43,509 bases of DNA, from assembly GCA_007118975.1 (NCBI GenBank), contig SKQO01000108.1, positions 1 to 43,509 of the forward strand, read 5' to 3'. Origin of the DNA: Halobacteriales archaeon (GTDB lineage: Archaea > Halobacteriota > Halobacteria > Halobacteriales > SKNY01). Shown here piece after piece: positions 32,162 through 41,289 of the stretch (within the stretch, counting starts at the first letter, position 1; every line of letters begins with the position of its first letter). A program made the translations under genes and the position numbers. A model generated the notes under the pieces. It made no database searches, was not told where the DNA came from, and saw only the letters and a program-made list of their open reading frames with translations.

Positions 32162-33018
32162 GCACGACATTGCAGACAGAAATCGAGGCGAGTTGGGAAC
32201 GATACCGGGCCGACGAGGTGACCGCCGAGACCGCGACGCCGAGCGATCTGAAGCCGCTCGACGACTTCCTGGGAGCCCTCGAACGGGGCGAGATCAGAGC
32301 CGCTGAACCGGACGGCAAGGGCGATCGGACGGCCACGCGCTGGGCCGTCAACGAGTGGGTCAAACGCGGGATCCTGCTGAACTTCTCGCTCCGGCGCACC
32401 CAGCCGCGGGAATACGGCGGTGTGACGTATCACGACGTGCTCCCGCTACGGCGAACGGGTGATCTGCTCGAGCGAGGTACCCGCAACACCCCGGACGGGA
32501 CCACCATCCGCAGGGGGGTCTTCATCGGCGATGATGCCATCCTCATGAGTCCGTCGTTCGTGAACATCGGGGCGCACGTGGGCGACGGGGCACTGGTGGA
32601 CTCGTGTGATACCGTCGGTTCGTGCGCGCAGGTAGGCGAGAACGTGAAACTCGGCGCGAACACACTGGTCGGTGGCGTGCTCGAACCTGTCGAGGATGCA
32701 CCAGTCATCATCGAGGATGACGTGTCGATCGGTGCGGGGTGCCGGATTACCTCCGGGTTCGTCGTCGGAGAAGGGTCCGTCGTCGGGGAGAACACCCTGC
32801 TATCCCCGCGGCTCCCGGTCTATGATCTCGTGGACGACGAGATCGTCTCCGGCTATATCCCGCCACGCCGACGCGTCTTTACCCGCTTCGTGGAGTCGAC
32901 GGTGGCGGACCACGAACTCTTCGGGAACGCTGGCGCGTACAAGCCTGCGATCGTCGCGACCGACCTCAACGACGATACCCTCGACGCGACCGCACGAGAG
33001 GCAGCCCTCCGCGAGTGA
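32158..33018 (+). CDS. dapD: Tetrahydrodipicolinate N-succinyltransferase
   Basis: A 286-residue protein from the ATG at 32158, which overlaps the dapB stop. After a helical N-terminus (1-95) comes a left-handed parallel beta helix of hexapeptide repeats (VFIGDDAILMSPSFVNIGAH, ALVDSCDTVGSCAQVG, VKLGANTLVGG, VSIGAGCRITSGFVVGEG). TRWAVNEWVKRGILLNFSLR matches the DapD substrate region. Known reaction: succinylation of tetrahydrodipicolinate, which marks the succinylase branch of DAP synthesis. A succinyl-DAP transaminase and desuccinylase (DapE) are then needed, and neither is in this window. The lysA start overlaps its stop. Confidence 0.94.
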   Translation: MSTTLQTEIEASWERYRADEVTAETATPSDLKPLDDFLGALERGEIRAAEPDGKGDRTATRWAVNEWVKRGILLNFSLRRTQPREYGGVTYHDVLPLRRTGDLLERGTRNTPDGTTIRRGVFIGDDAILMSPSFVNIGAHVGDGALVDSCDTVGSCAQVGENVKLGANTLVGGVLEPVEDAPVIIEDDVSIGAGCRITSGFVVGEGSVVGENTLLSPRLPVYDLVDDEIVSGYIPPRRRVFTRFVESTVADHELFGNAGAYKPAIVATDLNDDTLDATAREAALRE

Positions 33019-34259
33019 GCATGTCCGCGAAACCTTCCCCACTGATTCGTCGACTCGCAGATTGGGATCACCAGCAACTCCTCGACCTCGCCGCGGAGTT
33101 TCGCACCCCCACCTACGTGACCGACCTCGATCGGGTGGCTGCCAACTACCGACGGTTCACGGCGGCGTTCCCGGAAGCGCGCGTCATGTATGCCGCGAAG
33201 GCCCACACCGGACGTGCAGTCCTGGAAACGCTCGTGGATGTCGGCGCCCAGATCGAGTGCGCAGCCGCTGGTGAACTCCAACGGGCGATCCGGGCGGGGG
33301 CAGACCCCAACGAGCTTCAGTACACCGCCGTTAACCCGCCGGGTCGGGATCTGAACGTCGCCGTCGACATTGCGCGGGACCATCCGGGGCTCACCATCAC
33401 GGCAGGTGCCCGGGACACGTTCGACCGGCTGGCAGACCGCGGGTACGACGGCCGGATCGCCATTCGGATCAACCCGGGGATCGGTACCGGCCATCACGAA
33501 AAGGTCGCGACCGGTGCGGACGCGAAGTTCGGGATTCCGGCGACCGAAGCACCCGAGCTGGCCGCGGAACTCCGGGAACGGTTCGACCTGGTCGGCATCC
33601 ACGCACACGTCGGCAGCGGCGTCCTGATGGACGACCTCGACGAGCATTGTGAGGCGCTTGCCACAGTGGCCGAGACGGCCCGGCAGGTGGGTGAAGAAAC
33701 CCTTTCGTTCGTGGATTTCGGTGGGGGATTCGGCGTCCCGTATCGCGAATCGGAACCACCACTCGATCTGTCGGTCGTCGCCGACCGGGTCCGGGACGCG
33801 ATCGGTACGCTCCAGGCGGAGATCACCTTCGAACCGGGGCGGTACGTCGTGGCCGACAGTAGCCTCATTCTGACCGAGGTGAACACGATCAAGCAGGCGC
33901 TGGAAACGACAGTCGTCGGCGTGGACGCCTCCCTGGCCACACTCATCCGACCGGCGATGTTCGATTCCTATCACCCGATCCGCAATCTCAGTGCTCCCGG
34001 GCGCGAACCGATCGCGGCGTCCGTCGGGGGACCCTGCTGTACGAGTGCGGACGTCTTTTGTACCGATCGCCCGATCGCACGACCCGAGCGAGGGGACATC
34101 CTCGCGATCGGCAACGCCGGGGCGTACGGCTACGAACTGGCCAACCAGTTCCACTCCCAGCCGCGGCCCGCGGAGGTGGCGCTCGTGGATGGCACCCCCC
34201 AGGTGGCTCGACGGGCGGAGACACTCAGCGACGTCACCCGGCTCGAACGCGAACTGTAG
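33015..34259 (+). CDS. lysA: Diaminopimelate decarboxylase
   Basis: A 414-residue PLP enzyme. The GTG at 33015 overlaps the dapD stop (GTGA), and an ATG at 33021 is the alternative. The PLP lysine is in VMYAAKAHTG at about 60, the glycine-rich phosphate loop in FVDFGGGFGVPY (about 233-244), EPGRYVVADS binds the cofactor, and the active-site cysteine is in GGPCCTSADVF at about 338. Known reaction: meso-DAP is decarboxylated to lysine. The gene ends exactly where the convergent DUF488 stop begins. In some haloarchaea a dapF epimerase gene follows lysA; here it does not. Confidence 0.95.
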   Translation: MSMSAKPSPLIRRLADWDHQQLLDLAAEFRTPTYVTDLDRVAANYRRFTAAFPEARVMYAAKAHTGRAVLETLVDVGAQIECAAAGELQRAIRAGADPNELQYTAVNPPGRDLNVAVDIARDHPGLTITAGARDTFDRLADRGYDGRIAIRINPGIGTGHHEKVATGADAKFGIPATEAPELAAELRERFDLVGIHAHVGSGVLMDDLDEHCEALATVAETARQVGEETLSFVDFGGGFGVPYRESEPPLDLSVVADRVRDAIGTLQAEITFEPGRYVVADSSLILTEVNTIKQALETTVVGVDASLATLIRPAMFDSYHPIRNLSAPGREPIAASVGGPCCTSADVFCTDRPIARPERGDILAIGNAGAYGYELANQFHSQPRPAEVALVDGTPQVARRAETLSDVTRLEREL

Positions 34260-34682
34260 CTACTCCTGGAGGAACGATCGGACGATGGTGCGATGGCACC
34301 GCTTTTCCTCGGTGTTCTCAAAACAGACGACCGCAATGTCCTCCCCATCCTCAAGGCGCTCGCGAAGGCGCTGTAGTCCCGCCCGGGCTTCGGTATCGGT
34401 GACCAAATACTCGCGGTACCGTCGATCGAAATCACAATCGGCCATCGCCCGATTGTGCGCCGCGGCCTCAGCGAGCCCGTTTTCGATATGTCTCGCCTCA
34501 CATTCATTGACTGCTGTCAGCAATTTCCTCGGCGGTCCCAGTGCGGGCTCGTTCTCGTCGATGGCACCGTAAAACCAGCGCGTCGGTCGTCTCACGACGC
34601 CGACGAGGGTGGCGTCGGCCGGGATTTCCGCGAAGTTGTGTTGCAGCGCGGCGACGTAGGTGTCGGAGACGGTACCAGTCAT
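34260..34682 (-). CDS. DUF488-family protein
   Basis: From the ATG at 34682 the protein has 140 residues. It contains VGVVRRPTRWFYGAIDEN near residue 28 and, near the end, EDIAVVCFENTEEKRCHRTI, whose C...CHR arrangement is the DUF488 hallmark. These proteins are small alpha-beta proteins of unknown role; the His/Cys pair suggests a metal or nucleotide site. It is wedged between lysA, whose stop abuts its own, and purB, which ends 20 bp upstream on the same strand. Confidence 0.82.
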   Translation of the reverse strand: MTGTVSDTYVAALQHNFAEIPADATLVGVVRRPTRWFYGAIDENEPALGPPRKLLTAVNECEARHIENGLAEAAAHNRAMADCDFDRRYREYLVTDTEARAGLQRLRERLEDGEDIAVVCFENTEEKRCHRTIVRSFLQE

Positions 34683-34702
34683 TCTCCTCGTTCCCGCCAC
34701 CG

Positions 34703-36103
34703 CTACTCGCGTGAGAGATCTTCCGTACGGGCGTGGTCGACGAGCTCGCTGGCAAGGCCTGTATATCCAGCCGCGTCGAGGGATTCCAGTTCAGCCGCGA
34801 CGTCGGCCGGGAGATCGAGTTCCGCCACGAGTTCGCTCAGGTCGGCCATCGTTACCGACTCCCCTCGCGTGAGCTCCTTGAGGCGTTCGTACGCGGCCGG
34901 ATCCCCTTCTCGCCGGAGGATCGTCTGGACCGCTTCACCGAGTACCGCGGGGTGTGCCGCCAGATCTTCCCGCATTCTGACTTCGTTCGGGACCACTTTC
35001 GCGAGCCCGTCCCCGGTCTTTACATACCCCAGCAGGCAGTGTGCGAGTGCCGAGCCGATGTTTCGCTTGGTCGTCGAATCGGACAGGTCACGCTGGAGCC
35101 GCGAGGTCGTGATCGACTCGGCCAGGAAATTGAGATCGGCGTTGGCCTTTGCCAGATTACCCTCGGCGTTTTCGAAGTCGATCGGGTTCACCTTGTGCGG
35201 CATGGTGGAGCTGCCGGTTTCGCCCGCGGTGGCTTCCTGTCCGAGGTACTCGTCGCTGACGTACCGCCAGATGTCACGGTCGAGGTCGAGTAACACCAGA
35301 TTGATGGCCCGGAGTGCGTCGAACAGCTCGGCCAGGTCGTCACACGGATTCACCTGCGTCGTTACCGGCTCGTGTTGCAGGTCGAGGGATTCGACGAAAG
35401 TCGCCGCAAACGCCGGCCAGTCGACATTCGGGTACGCGACGACGTGGGCGGCATAGGTACCGGAGGCACCGGCCAGCTTGCCCGACAGGGCTGCCTCGGC
35501 CTCGTCGAGCCGGGTGATTCCGCGGGCGAGTCGCGACGCGTAGACGGCCATTTCCTTGCCAAACGTCGTCGGCGTCGCCGGCTGCCCGTGGGTTCGGGCC
35601 AGCATCGGGAGATCCCGATGCTCGTCCGCCATCGTCGCCAGCTTGGCGTAGATCAAGGCAATCGCCGGCCGGAGCTGGTCGGTAACTGCGCCGCGGACGA
35701 GCAGGCGGTGTGCGAGGTTATTGACGTCCTCGCTCGTCAGGGCGAAATGGATCCAGTGATCGATCTCGAGGTCGTCGGGGCGTCGCTCGCGAATGAAATA
35801 CTCGACCGCTTTTACGTCGTGATTGGTCGCCGCGTACCGTTCAGTTCCCTCAGTTTCGATTCGTTTGATCAACCGCGCATCCTTGCGGTCGAAATCCTCG
35901 TAGATGTCGCGGAGTCGGGCTCTATCGGCGTCGTCCAGCGAGAGCGCCACCGCATCGAGATCCGCTAGCGCGATGAGATATTCGATCTCGACGCGAACGC
36001 GGGCACGCATCAACGCCGCTTCGCTCGCCCACTGTCGTAGTGGTCGTGTCGGTTCGGCGTATCGACCGTCGAGCGGGGATACCGCGTCCAGCGCATCCGG
36101 CAT
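34703..36103 (-). CDS. purB: Adenylosuccinate lyase
   Basis: A 466-residue enzyme from the ATG at 36103. The order of motifs is DAVSPLDGRYAEPTRPL at the start, TSEDVNNLAHRLL (about 112-124), ARTHGQPATPTTFGKEMAVY around 160 with the catalytic histidine, and the flexible signature loop GSSTMPHKVNPIDFENAEGN at about 298-317 with the catalytic serine. Known reactions: the SAICAR and adenylosuccinate cleavage steps of purine synthesis. It is divergent from the purNH fusion with 94 bp between them, a natural purine regulatory region. Upstream in-frame codons to 36130 are not needed. Confidence 0.96.
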   Translation of the reverse strand: MPDALDAVSPLDGRYAEPTRPLRQWASEAALMRARVRVEIEYLIALADLDAVALSLDDADRARLRDIYEDFDRKDARLIKRIETEGTERYAATNHDVKAVEYFIRERRPDDLEIDHWIHFALTSEDVNNLAHRLLVRGAVTDQLRPAIALIYAKLATMADEHRDLPMLARTHGQPATPTTFGKEMAVYASRLARGITRLDEAEAALSGKLAGASGTYAAHVVAYPNVDWPAFAATFVESLDLQHEPVTTQVNPCDDLAELFDALRAINLVLLDLDRDIWRYVSDEYLGQEATAGETGSSTMPHKVNPIDFENAEGNLAKANADLNFLAESITTSRLQRDLSDSTTKRNIGSALAHCLLGYVKTGDGLAKVVPNEVRMREDLAAHPAVLGEAVQTILRREGDPAAYERLKELTRGESVTMADLSELVAELDLPADVAAELESLDAAGYTGLASELVDHARTEDLSRE

Positions 36104-36197
36104 GGTCGGGGATTTTCCAACCAGTCGCAAATCGGTGTCGGTGCGGTCGACCCCGCCGGATCACAACGACTTTGCCCCTCGCCGCGCCTCGATTGCC

Positions 36198-37838
36198 ATG
36201 GTCGCGATTCTCGGGATGGCGAGCAACCGGGGCCGCAACCTCCTGAACATTCACCGGGAGCGGCCGGGCGGCGCCCAGTTAGGTGTCGTCCTGACAAACG
36301 ATGCGTCGGCACCGGTGCTCGACGGGGCGGCGGAGTACGGCGTACCGACGGAAGTGGTCGAGCGCGAGGCGGGGGAAGACCGGTTCTCCCACGAGGAACG
36401 AATCCTGGATGCCGTCGCTGACTACGATATCGATGTCGTGTGTCTGGACGGACACATGCGGATTCTCTCGTCGGTGTTCCTCGACGCGATGCCGATCACG
36501 CTCAACGTTCACCCCTCGCTCTTGCCGGCCTTCCCGGGGGCGGATGCCTGGGACGAGGCGCTCCACGCTGGGGTGGCTGTCTCGGGGTGTACCGTCCACG
36601 TCGTCACGAATGCCGTCGCCGATGACGGGTCGATCATCGAATCGAAGATCGACGGCGGGCCGATCGTCACGCAGGAACCGGTCCCGGTCTACGATGACGA
36701 CACGACGGCAACGCTGAAAGATCGGATCCTCTACGACGGGGAGTTTCTGGCGTACCCCCGAGCGGTTCGATGGGTCGCCGAGGATGCGATTACCGTGACT
36801 GAAAACGAGGAGGGACCAGTGTCGGTCACCGTCCCCGACGATCAACACGAAACGTTTCCGACACGTCGACTCGATTCCCATGACCGGCGATCGGTGCTTC
36901 GATACGGGGAAAATCCCCACCAAGAGGCAGCGCTGTATGCGTCCGCTGACGTCACAGAGCCCAGCGTCGTTGGCGCCGAGCAGGTGAGCGGGGACAAGGG
37001 CATGTCCTACGTCAACTACGTGGATGCGGCGGGGGCACTCGACCTGATCACGGAATTCGAACGGCCCGCAGCCGCGGTGATCAAACACGCGAACCCGGCC
37101 GGCTGTGCGACCGATGAGGAGCTCGTCGGCTCCTACGACCGGGCACTCTCGACCGACCCGATGAGTGCCTTTGGTGGCGTCGTGGCGCTGAATCGACCGT
37201 GTGATCCGGCGACGGCCGAACGAATCGTCGATTCAGTGAAGCACGTGGTGGTCGCACCGGGCTTTACTGGGGATGCGTTGTCGATTCTGGGCGACCGCGA
37301 GAGTATGCGGGTGCTCGACGTGTCGGATGGATCCCCCGGGCCGATCGGTCCCGATGATCGCATCCAGCCGCTGGCGGAAAAACAGCTAGTCGGCGGTCGG
37401 CTCGTGCAGGAACGTGATCTCGCGCGGATCGACCCGGCGGACCTCGAGGTCGTGACCGACCGGGAGCCCTCTGACGATGAGCGCCACACCATGGCTTTCG
37501 CCTGGCCGGTTGTCAAGCATGCGACCTCGAACGCGATCGTCATGGCGACTGGCACGGAAACCGTCGGACTCGGGATCGGGCAGGTCTCGCGCGTTGACGC
37601 GGTGCGGATCGCCGGTATCAAAGCCGAAGAACATGCGGAGGGGAAAGGACCGGGGGGTGCGGTGATGGCCTCGGACGCATTTTTCCCGTTTCCCGACGGA
37701 ATCGAGCGTGCGGCCGCCGCGGGCGTCGAAGCGGTCATCCAACCCGGCGGGTCCATTCGGGACGACGAGGTCATCGACGTCGCGAACGATCACGATCTGG
37801 CGATGGTGTTCACTGGACAGCGCTGCTTTCTGCACTGA
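36198..37838 (+). CDS. purNH: PurN-PurH fusion: GAR and AICAR formyltransferase
   Basis: A 546-residue two-domain enzyme from the ATG at 36198. Residues 1-185 are a PurN-type formyltransferase (VAILGMASNRGRNLLNI; ITLNVHPSLLPAFPGADAWD with the catalytic N-H pair; VHVVTNAVADDGSII). Residues 205-546 are the AICAR formyltransferase part of PurH (LRYGENPHQEAALYA, VIKHANPAGCA, AFGGVVALNRP, ending VFTGQRCFLH). The IMP cyclohydrolase part of bacterial PurH is absent; archaea use PurO for that step. So one chain carries both folate-dependent formyl transfers of purine synthesis, an arrangement found in haloarchaea. The gene is convergent with the phosphoesterase, with 14 bp between. Confidence 0.94.
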   Translation: MVAILGMASNRGRNLLNIHRERPGGAQLGVVLTNDASAPVLDGAAEYGVPTEVVEREAGEDRFSHEERILDAVADYDIDVVCLDGHMRILSSVFLDAMPITLNVHPSLLPAFPGADAWDEALHAGVAVSGCTVHVVTNAVADDGSIIESKIDGGPIVTQEPVPVYDDDTTATLKDRILYDGEFLAYPRAVRWVAEDAITVTENEEGPVSVTVPDDQHETFPTRRLDSHDRRSVLRYGENPHQEAALYASADVTEPSVVGAEQVSGDKGMSYVNYVDAAGALDLITEFERPAAAVIKHANPAGCATDEELVGSYDRALSTDPMSAFGGVVALNRPCDPATAERIVDSVKHVVVAPGFTGDALSILGDRESMRVLDVSDGSPGPIGPDDRIQPLAEKQLVGGRLVQERDLARIDPADLEVVTDREPSDDERHTMAFAWPVVKHATSNAIVMATGTETVGLGIGQVSRVDAVRIAGIKAEEHAEGKGPGGAVMASDAFFPFPDGIERAAAAGVEAVIQPGGSIRDDEVIDVANDHDLAMVFTGQRCFLH

Positions 37839-37852
37839 CGCCGGTCGGGGAG

Positions 37853-38674
37853 CTAGCGACTTCGCGAGGATGCCCTGGGTTCGTGAAGCTCGAGTTCGAG
37901 CTCGAGATCCGGCTCGAACTCGTCTCGCTCGACGTTGTAGTATCGGAATTGCCCGGTACCGTCGGCGTGTATGTGCACGATCGGAAACCGCGAGATGTGC
38001 CCCTTGCCCGCCTTCGTCCGTTCGACGCCCGACACGTGGAGGTGATCGGTTCCCCAGTCATCGGTCCCGTGCATGGCATATTCGCCGACGTCGATGTGTG
38101 AGTGACCGTGAAACACGACGCGGAGCGACGGATGTTCGAGTACGCGATCGAAGCGACGATCGATCATCGATCGGCCCTCTGGAAGCACGTCCTGTGGAGC
38201 GGTGTGCACGAAACCGATCGCCGGCGTCTTCGGGGCCTCATCGAGTCGCTCGACGAACCAGTCGAGTTGATCATCGGTGAAGGACCGGCCGCGAATCAGG
38301 GGAGAAGCAAACACGAACCGATAGCCCCCGTAGGCCTTGACGTACTGGACGTCCGGGACTGTCTTCGGGTCGTCGTTCCACCGGGTTGCATACTCGAAAA
38401 AGCGTTCCTCGCTCGCCTCGAGTTCCTCGTTCCCCATGATGGTGTGGAAGGGCGGTTCGAGGTCCACGAGTGCGGCAGTCGCCCCCTCGTACTGTGGAAT
38501 CGTTCCGTTCCGGGCGACATCACCCACGCCCGCGACGAAATCGAACCGGTTCTCCCGGTGGCGGCCATTGATGGTCTCGACGATGCGCGGCAACCACGCG
38601 AACGTCGGCTCGGGCTTTGGCTCGACGTCCCCGATGATCGCAAAACGAACGGCCGGCCGATCGTCACGTGACAT
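37853..38674 (-). CDS. Calcineurin-like metallophosphoesterase
   Basis: A 273-residue protein from the ATG at 38674. Metal motifs appear in order: RFAIIGDVEPKPEP (motif I, with D but without the usual D-x-H), FVAGVGDVARNG (motif II), IMGNEE (GNHE-like, with E for H), and VVFHGHSHIDVGEY (GHxH). Two substitutions in motifs I and III (no DxH; GNEE) make the metal site unusual. The end is a repetitive acidic tail, ERDEFEPDLELELELHEP. Substrate and activity are uncertain. The long upstream frame to 39010 runs antisense to folC and is rejected. Confidence 0.82.
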   Translation of the reverse strand: MSRDDRPAVRFAIIGDVEPKPEPTFAWLPRIVETINGRHRENRFDFVAGVGDVARNGTIPQYEGATAALVDLEPPFHTIMGNEELEASEERFFEYATRWNDDPKTVPDVQYVKAYGGYRFVFASPLIRGRSFTDDQLDWFVERLDEAPKTPAIGFVHTAPQDVLPEGRSMIDRRFDRVLEHPSLRVVFHGHSHIDVGEYAMHGTDDWGTDHLHVSGVERTKAGKGHISRFPIVHIHADGTGQFRYYNVERDEFEPDLELELELHEPRASSRSR

Positions 38675-38785
38675 GCTCCAGACACCCCTGGCGATGGGAG
38701 CAAATGAGTGTAAGGATTCAGATCGGAATCGCGATTCGAGCGCGGAGTTCGTCACTTTCTTGCCCGCGCAAGGGATGCCCGACCC

Positions 38786-41242
38786 ATGAACTTTCCCGAG
38801 GCCGCCAATTTCCTCTTTGACCTGCGGCAGTTCCGGCCCAAACCCGGTACGGAGTCCACCCGGGACCTCCTCGCAGCACTCGGTGACCCACACGAAGCGC
38901 TGGATTGTATTCAGGTTGCGGGGTCGAACGGGAAAGGGAGCACCGCGCGCATGACAGAGTCGGTGTTGCGGGAGGCGGGCTATCGCGTCGGGCTCTATAC
39001 CTCCCCACATTTCGACGACGTCCGGGAACGATTCCGCGTCAATGGACGGAAGATTCCCAAAGCCGCCGTCACTTCATTCGTCGACGAGATCCGCGAGTAC
39101 GTCACCGCGCAGGCGGCCGCGGGACAACCCACCACGTTCTTCGAAGTGACGACCGCGATGGCGCTGTGGCATTTTGCCCGGGAAGAGGTAGATATCGCCG
39201 TCTTGGAGGTCGGGATCGGGGGGCGATTCGATGCCACAAGTGTCGTCACCCCGGTCGCAAGTGCCGTAACCACGGTGTCCCTGGAACACACCGAACTCCT
39301 GGGAGAGACGATCGAGGAGATCGCGAAGGACAAGGCCCACGTGGCCCCACTCGGGACACCGCTGGTGACGGGGGCACGCGGTCCCGCCCTCGAGGCGATC
39401 AAAAAACAGTGTCTGTCGCTTCACGCGGCGGACGGGTCGGACGTGCCACCGGAGGAACAGGTCAGAACGGTGGGATCAACCGACACCGACGTGACGGTTA
39501 CCTACAAGTGCCGCTGCAATCACCAGGAGGCGGCGATCCTGATCGACGACCTGGAGGTCCGCATCCCGTTACTCGGCGCCCACCAGGCAACCAACGCGGG
39601 GATTGCGGCGACCCTCGCGCGGCAAGTGCGACCGGTCGACGACGAATCGATCGCGTCGGGGCTTCGCGCGGCGACCTGGCCCGGCCGGTTCGAGATCATG
39701 GCACAGGATCCGCTGGTCGTTCTCGATGGGGCCCACAATCCCGGCGCCTGCGAAGGGCTTGCGGACGTGCTCGAGACGTTTGCGTTCGATCGGCTCCATC
39801 TCGTCATTGGCGCAATGCACGAGAAGGATCACGCCGGGATGGCAACCGCGCTCCCGACAGCAGATCGGGTGTATGCCTGCCGACCAGTCCCCGATCGGGC
39901 GGAAGATCCCGCAACCCTCGCGAACGTGTTCGAAGCGACCGGGAACGGGACCGTAGAGGAGTTTCCGGCCGTCGGCGACGCCCTCGTGGCCGCACTTCGT
40001 GATGCGGATCCTGCAGACTGTGTGCTCGTGGCAGGATCACTCTACGTGGTCGCGGAGGCAAGGCAGCACTGGGTCCGCACGACAATCCCCAAAGACGTCA
40101 GAACGGTCGCGGCGGCCGAGCACGCCCTCGTGTCGGCGGACCTGCAGCCGAGCGAGGCGGCCACCGGGCACAAGCACACCATCCACCGCGTGGCGAAGAC
40201 GCGGGTCCAGCAACGCCAGGCGCGCTGGCTCGAGGAGGAGATCCGCGCGAGCGGTGGCGCCGGTTTCCGCGCGGGACTGGAGGATCACATCGAGGAAAAC
40301 CTGGATCTCGTGCTTGCGGGGACGGCGGCGGAGTACGACGCTCTCCTCGGAGCGATGGGGGGCGGCCCCCACGGCCTCGAGGCCATCAGACCCCAGCTCG
40401 CCGACACCATCGGGCGGTCCGGACCGCCGGGGGTGGGCTATCCGTGGTGTGAAGAACCCGTCATCATGGGTGTGCTCAACGTGACGCCGGATAGCTTCCA
40501 TGACGGGGGACGATACGACGAGGTGTCGGCCGCCGTCGAACGGGCACACGAACAGATTGCAGACGGGGCAGCCATCGTCGACATCGGCGGAGAAAGCACG
40601 AGACCGGGCGCGGATCCGGTCGAAAACTCGGTCGAACGTGACCGTGTGGTCCCCGTGATCGAACGGCTGGCCGACGCGGAGGTGATGGTGTCGGTCGACA
40701 CGCGAAAGGCGACGGTCGCCCGGGCCGCGCTCGAAGCAGGGGCCGACATGATCAATGACGTCTCGGGCCTTCGGGATCCGGAGATGCGCTTCGTCGCCGC
40801 GGAATTCGACGTTCCGGTCGTCGTGATGCACAGCATCAATACGCCGGTCGTGCCCGAACGCACGACCGAATACGACGATGTCGTCGAAGACGTGATCGAC
40901 GAACTGGCCGAGCGGGTCCTGCTCGCCGAGAAGGCGGGGCTCGATCGATCACAGATCATCGTGGACCCGGGGCTCGGCTTCGGCAAACGAGCCCCTGACA
41001 GCTTCGAGTTGCTCGGCCGAACGGGGGAGCTCGCTGGGCTCGGTTGTCCCATCATGGTCGGTCACTCGCACAAGTCGATGTGGGAACTGATCGGGTGTGG
41101 ACCGGACGAGCGGCTCCCCCCGACCGTCGCCGGGACCTCGATCGCCGTGGCAGCCGGCGCGGACGTCGTTCGCGTCCACGACGTGGCACCGAACGTGGCT
41201 GCATTGCGAGCCGCAGTCCGGGCGGGGCGACGGGTCCGGTGA
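38786..41242 (+). CDS. folCP: FolC-FolP fusion: folylpolyglutamate/dihydrofolate synthase + dihydropteroate synthase
   Basis: An 818-residue protein. Residues 1-430 are FolC: the P loop AGSNGKGSTARM (45-56), EVGIGGRFDATSVV, SLEHTELLGETIEEIAKDKA, and DGAHNPGACEG. Residues 430-550 form a linker with a helical Q/R-rich stretch. Residues 555-818 are dihydropteroate synthase: MGVLNVTPDSFHDGGRY, IVDIGGESTRPGA, DMINDVSGLRDP, DPGLGFGKR and GHSHKSMWEL. Known role: joining pterin to an aminobenzoate-type unit and adding glutamate in folate synthesis. The fusion is known in haloarchaea. It supplies folate for purNH upstream. The start ATG follows a 111 bp gap. Confidence 0.95.
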   Translation: MNFPEAANFLFDLRQFRPKPGTESTRDLLAALGDPHEALDCIQVAGSNGKGSTARMTESVLREAGYRVGLYTSPHFDDVRERFRVNGRKIPKAAVTSFVDEIREYVTAQAAAGQPTTFFEVTTAMALWHFAREEVDIAVLEVGIGGRFDATSVVTPVASAVTTVSLEHTELLGETIEEIAKDKAHVAPLGTPLVTGARGPALEAIKKQCLSLHAADGSDVPPEEQVRTVGSTDTDVTVTYKCRCNHQEAAILIDDLEVRIPLLGAHQATNAGIAATLARQVRPVDDESIASGLRAATWPGRFEIMAQDPLVVLDGAHNPGACEGLADVLETFAFDRLHLVIGAMHEKDHAGMATALPTADRVYACRPVPDRAEDPATLANVFEATGNGTVEEFPAVGDALVAALRDADPADCVLVAGSLYVVAEARQHWVRTTIPKDVRTVAAAEHALVSADLQPSEAATGHKHTIHRVAKTRVQQRQARWLEEEIRASGGAGFRAGLEDHIEENLDLVLAGTAAEYDALLGAMGGGPHGLEAIRPQLADTIGRSGPPGVGYPWCEEPVIMGVLNVTPDSFHDGGRYDEVSAAVERAHEQIADGAAIVDIGGESTRPGADPVENSVERDRVVPVIERLADAEVMVSVDTRKATVARAALEAGADMINDVSGLRDPEMRFVAAEFDVPVVVMHSINTPVVPERTTEYDDVVEDVIDELAERVLLAEKAGLDRSQIIVDPGLGFGKRAPDSFELLGRTGELAGLGCPIMVGHSHKSMWELIGCGPDERLPPTVAGTSIAVAAGADVVRVHDVAPNVAALRAAVRAGRRVR

Positions 41243-41289
41243 GACTCGTTTCGAAGCGCGTTTAGCGGTCGCTCGTCGAGTGGAGAGCG

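Noticed and set aside
32853-34154. 433-residue minus-strand open frame
   Set aside because: Antisense to lysA, which has all PLP-enzyme motifs.
37884-37910. Dense ctcgag/gagctc palindromes
   Set aside because: Explained by the repeated Glu-Leu codons of the phosphoesterase tail.
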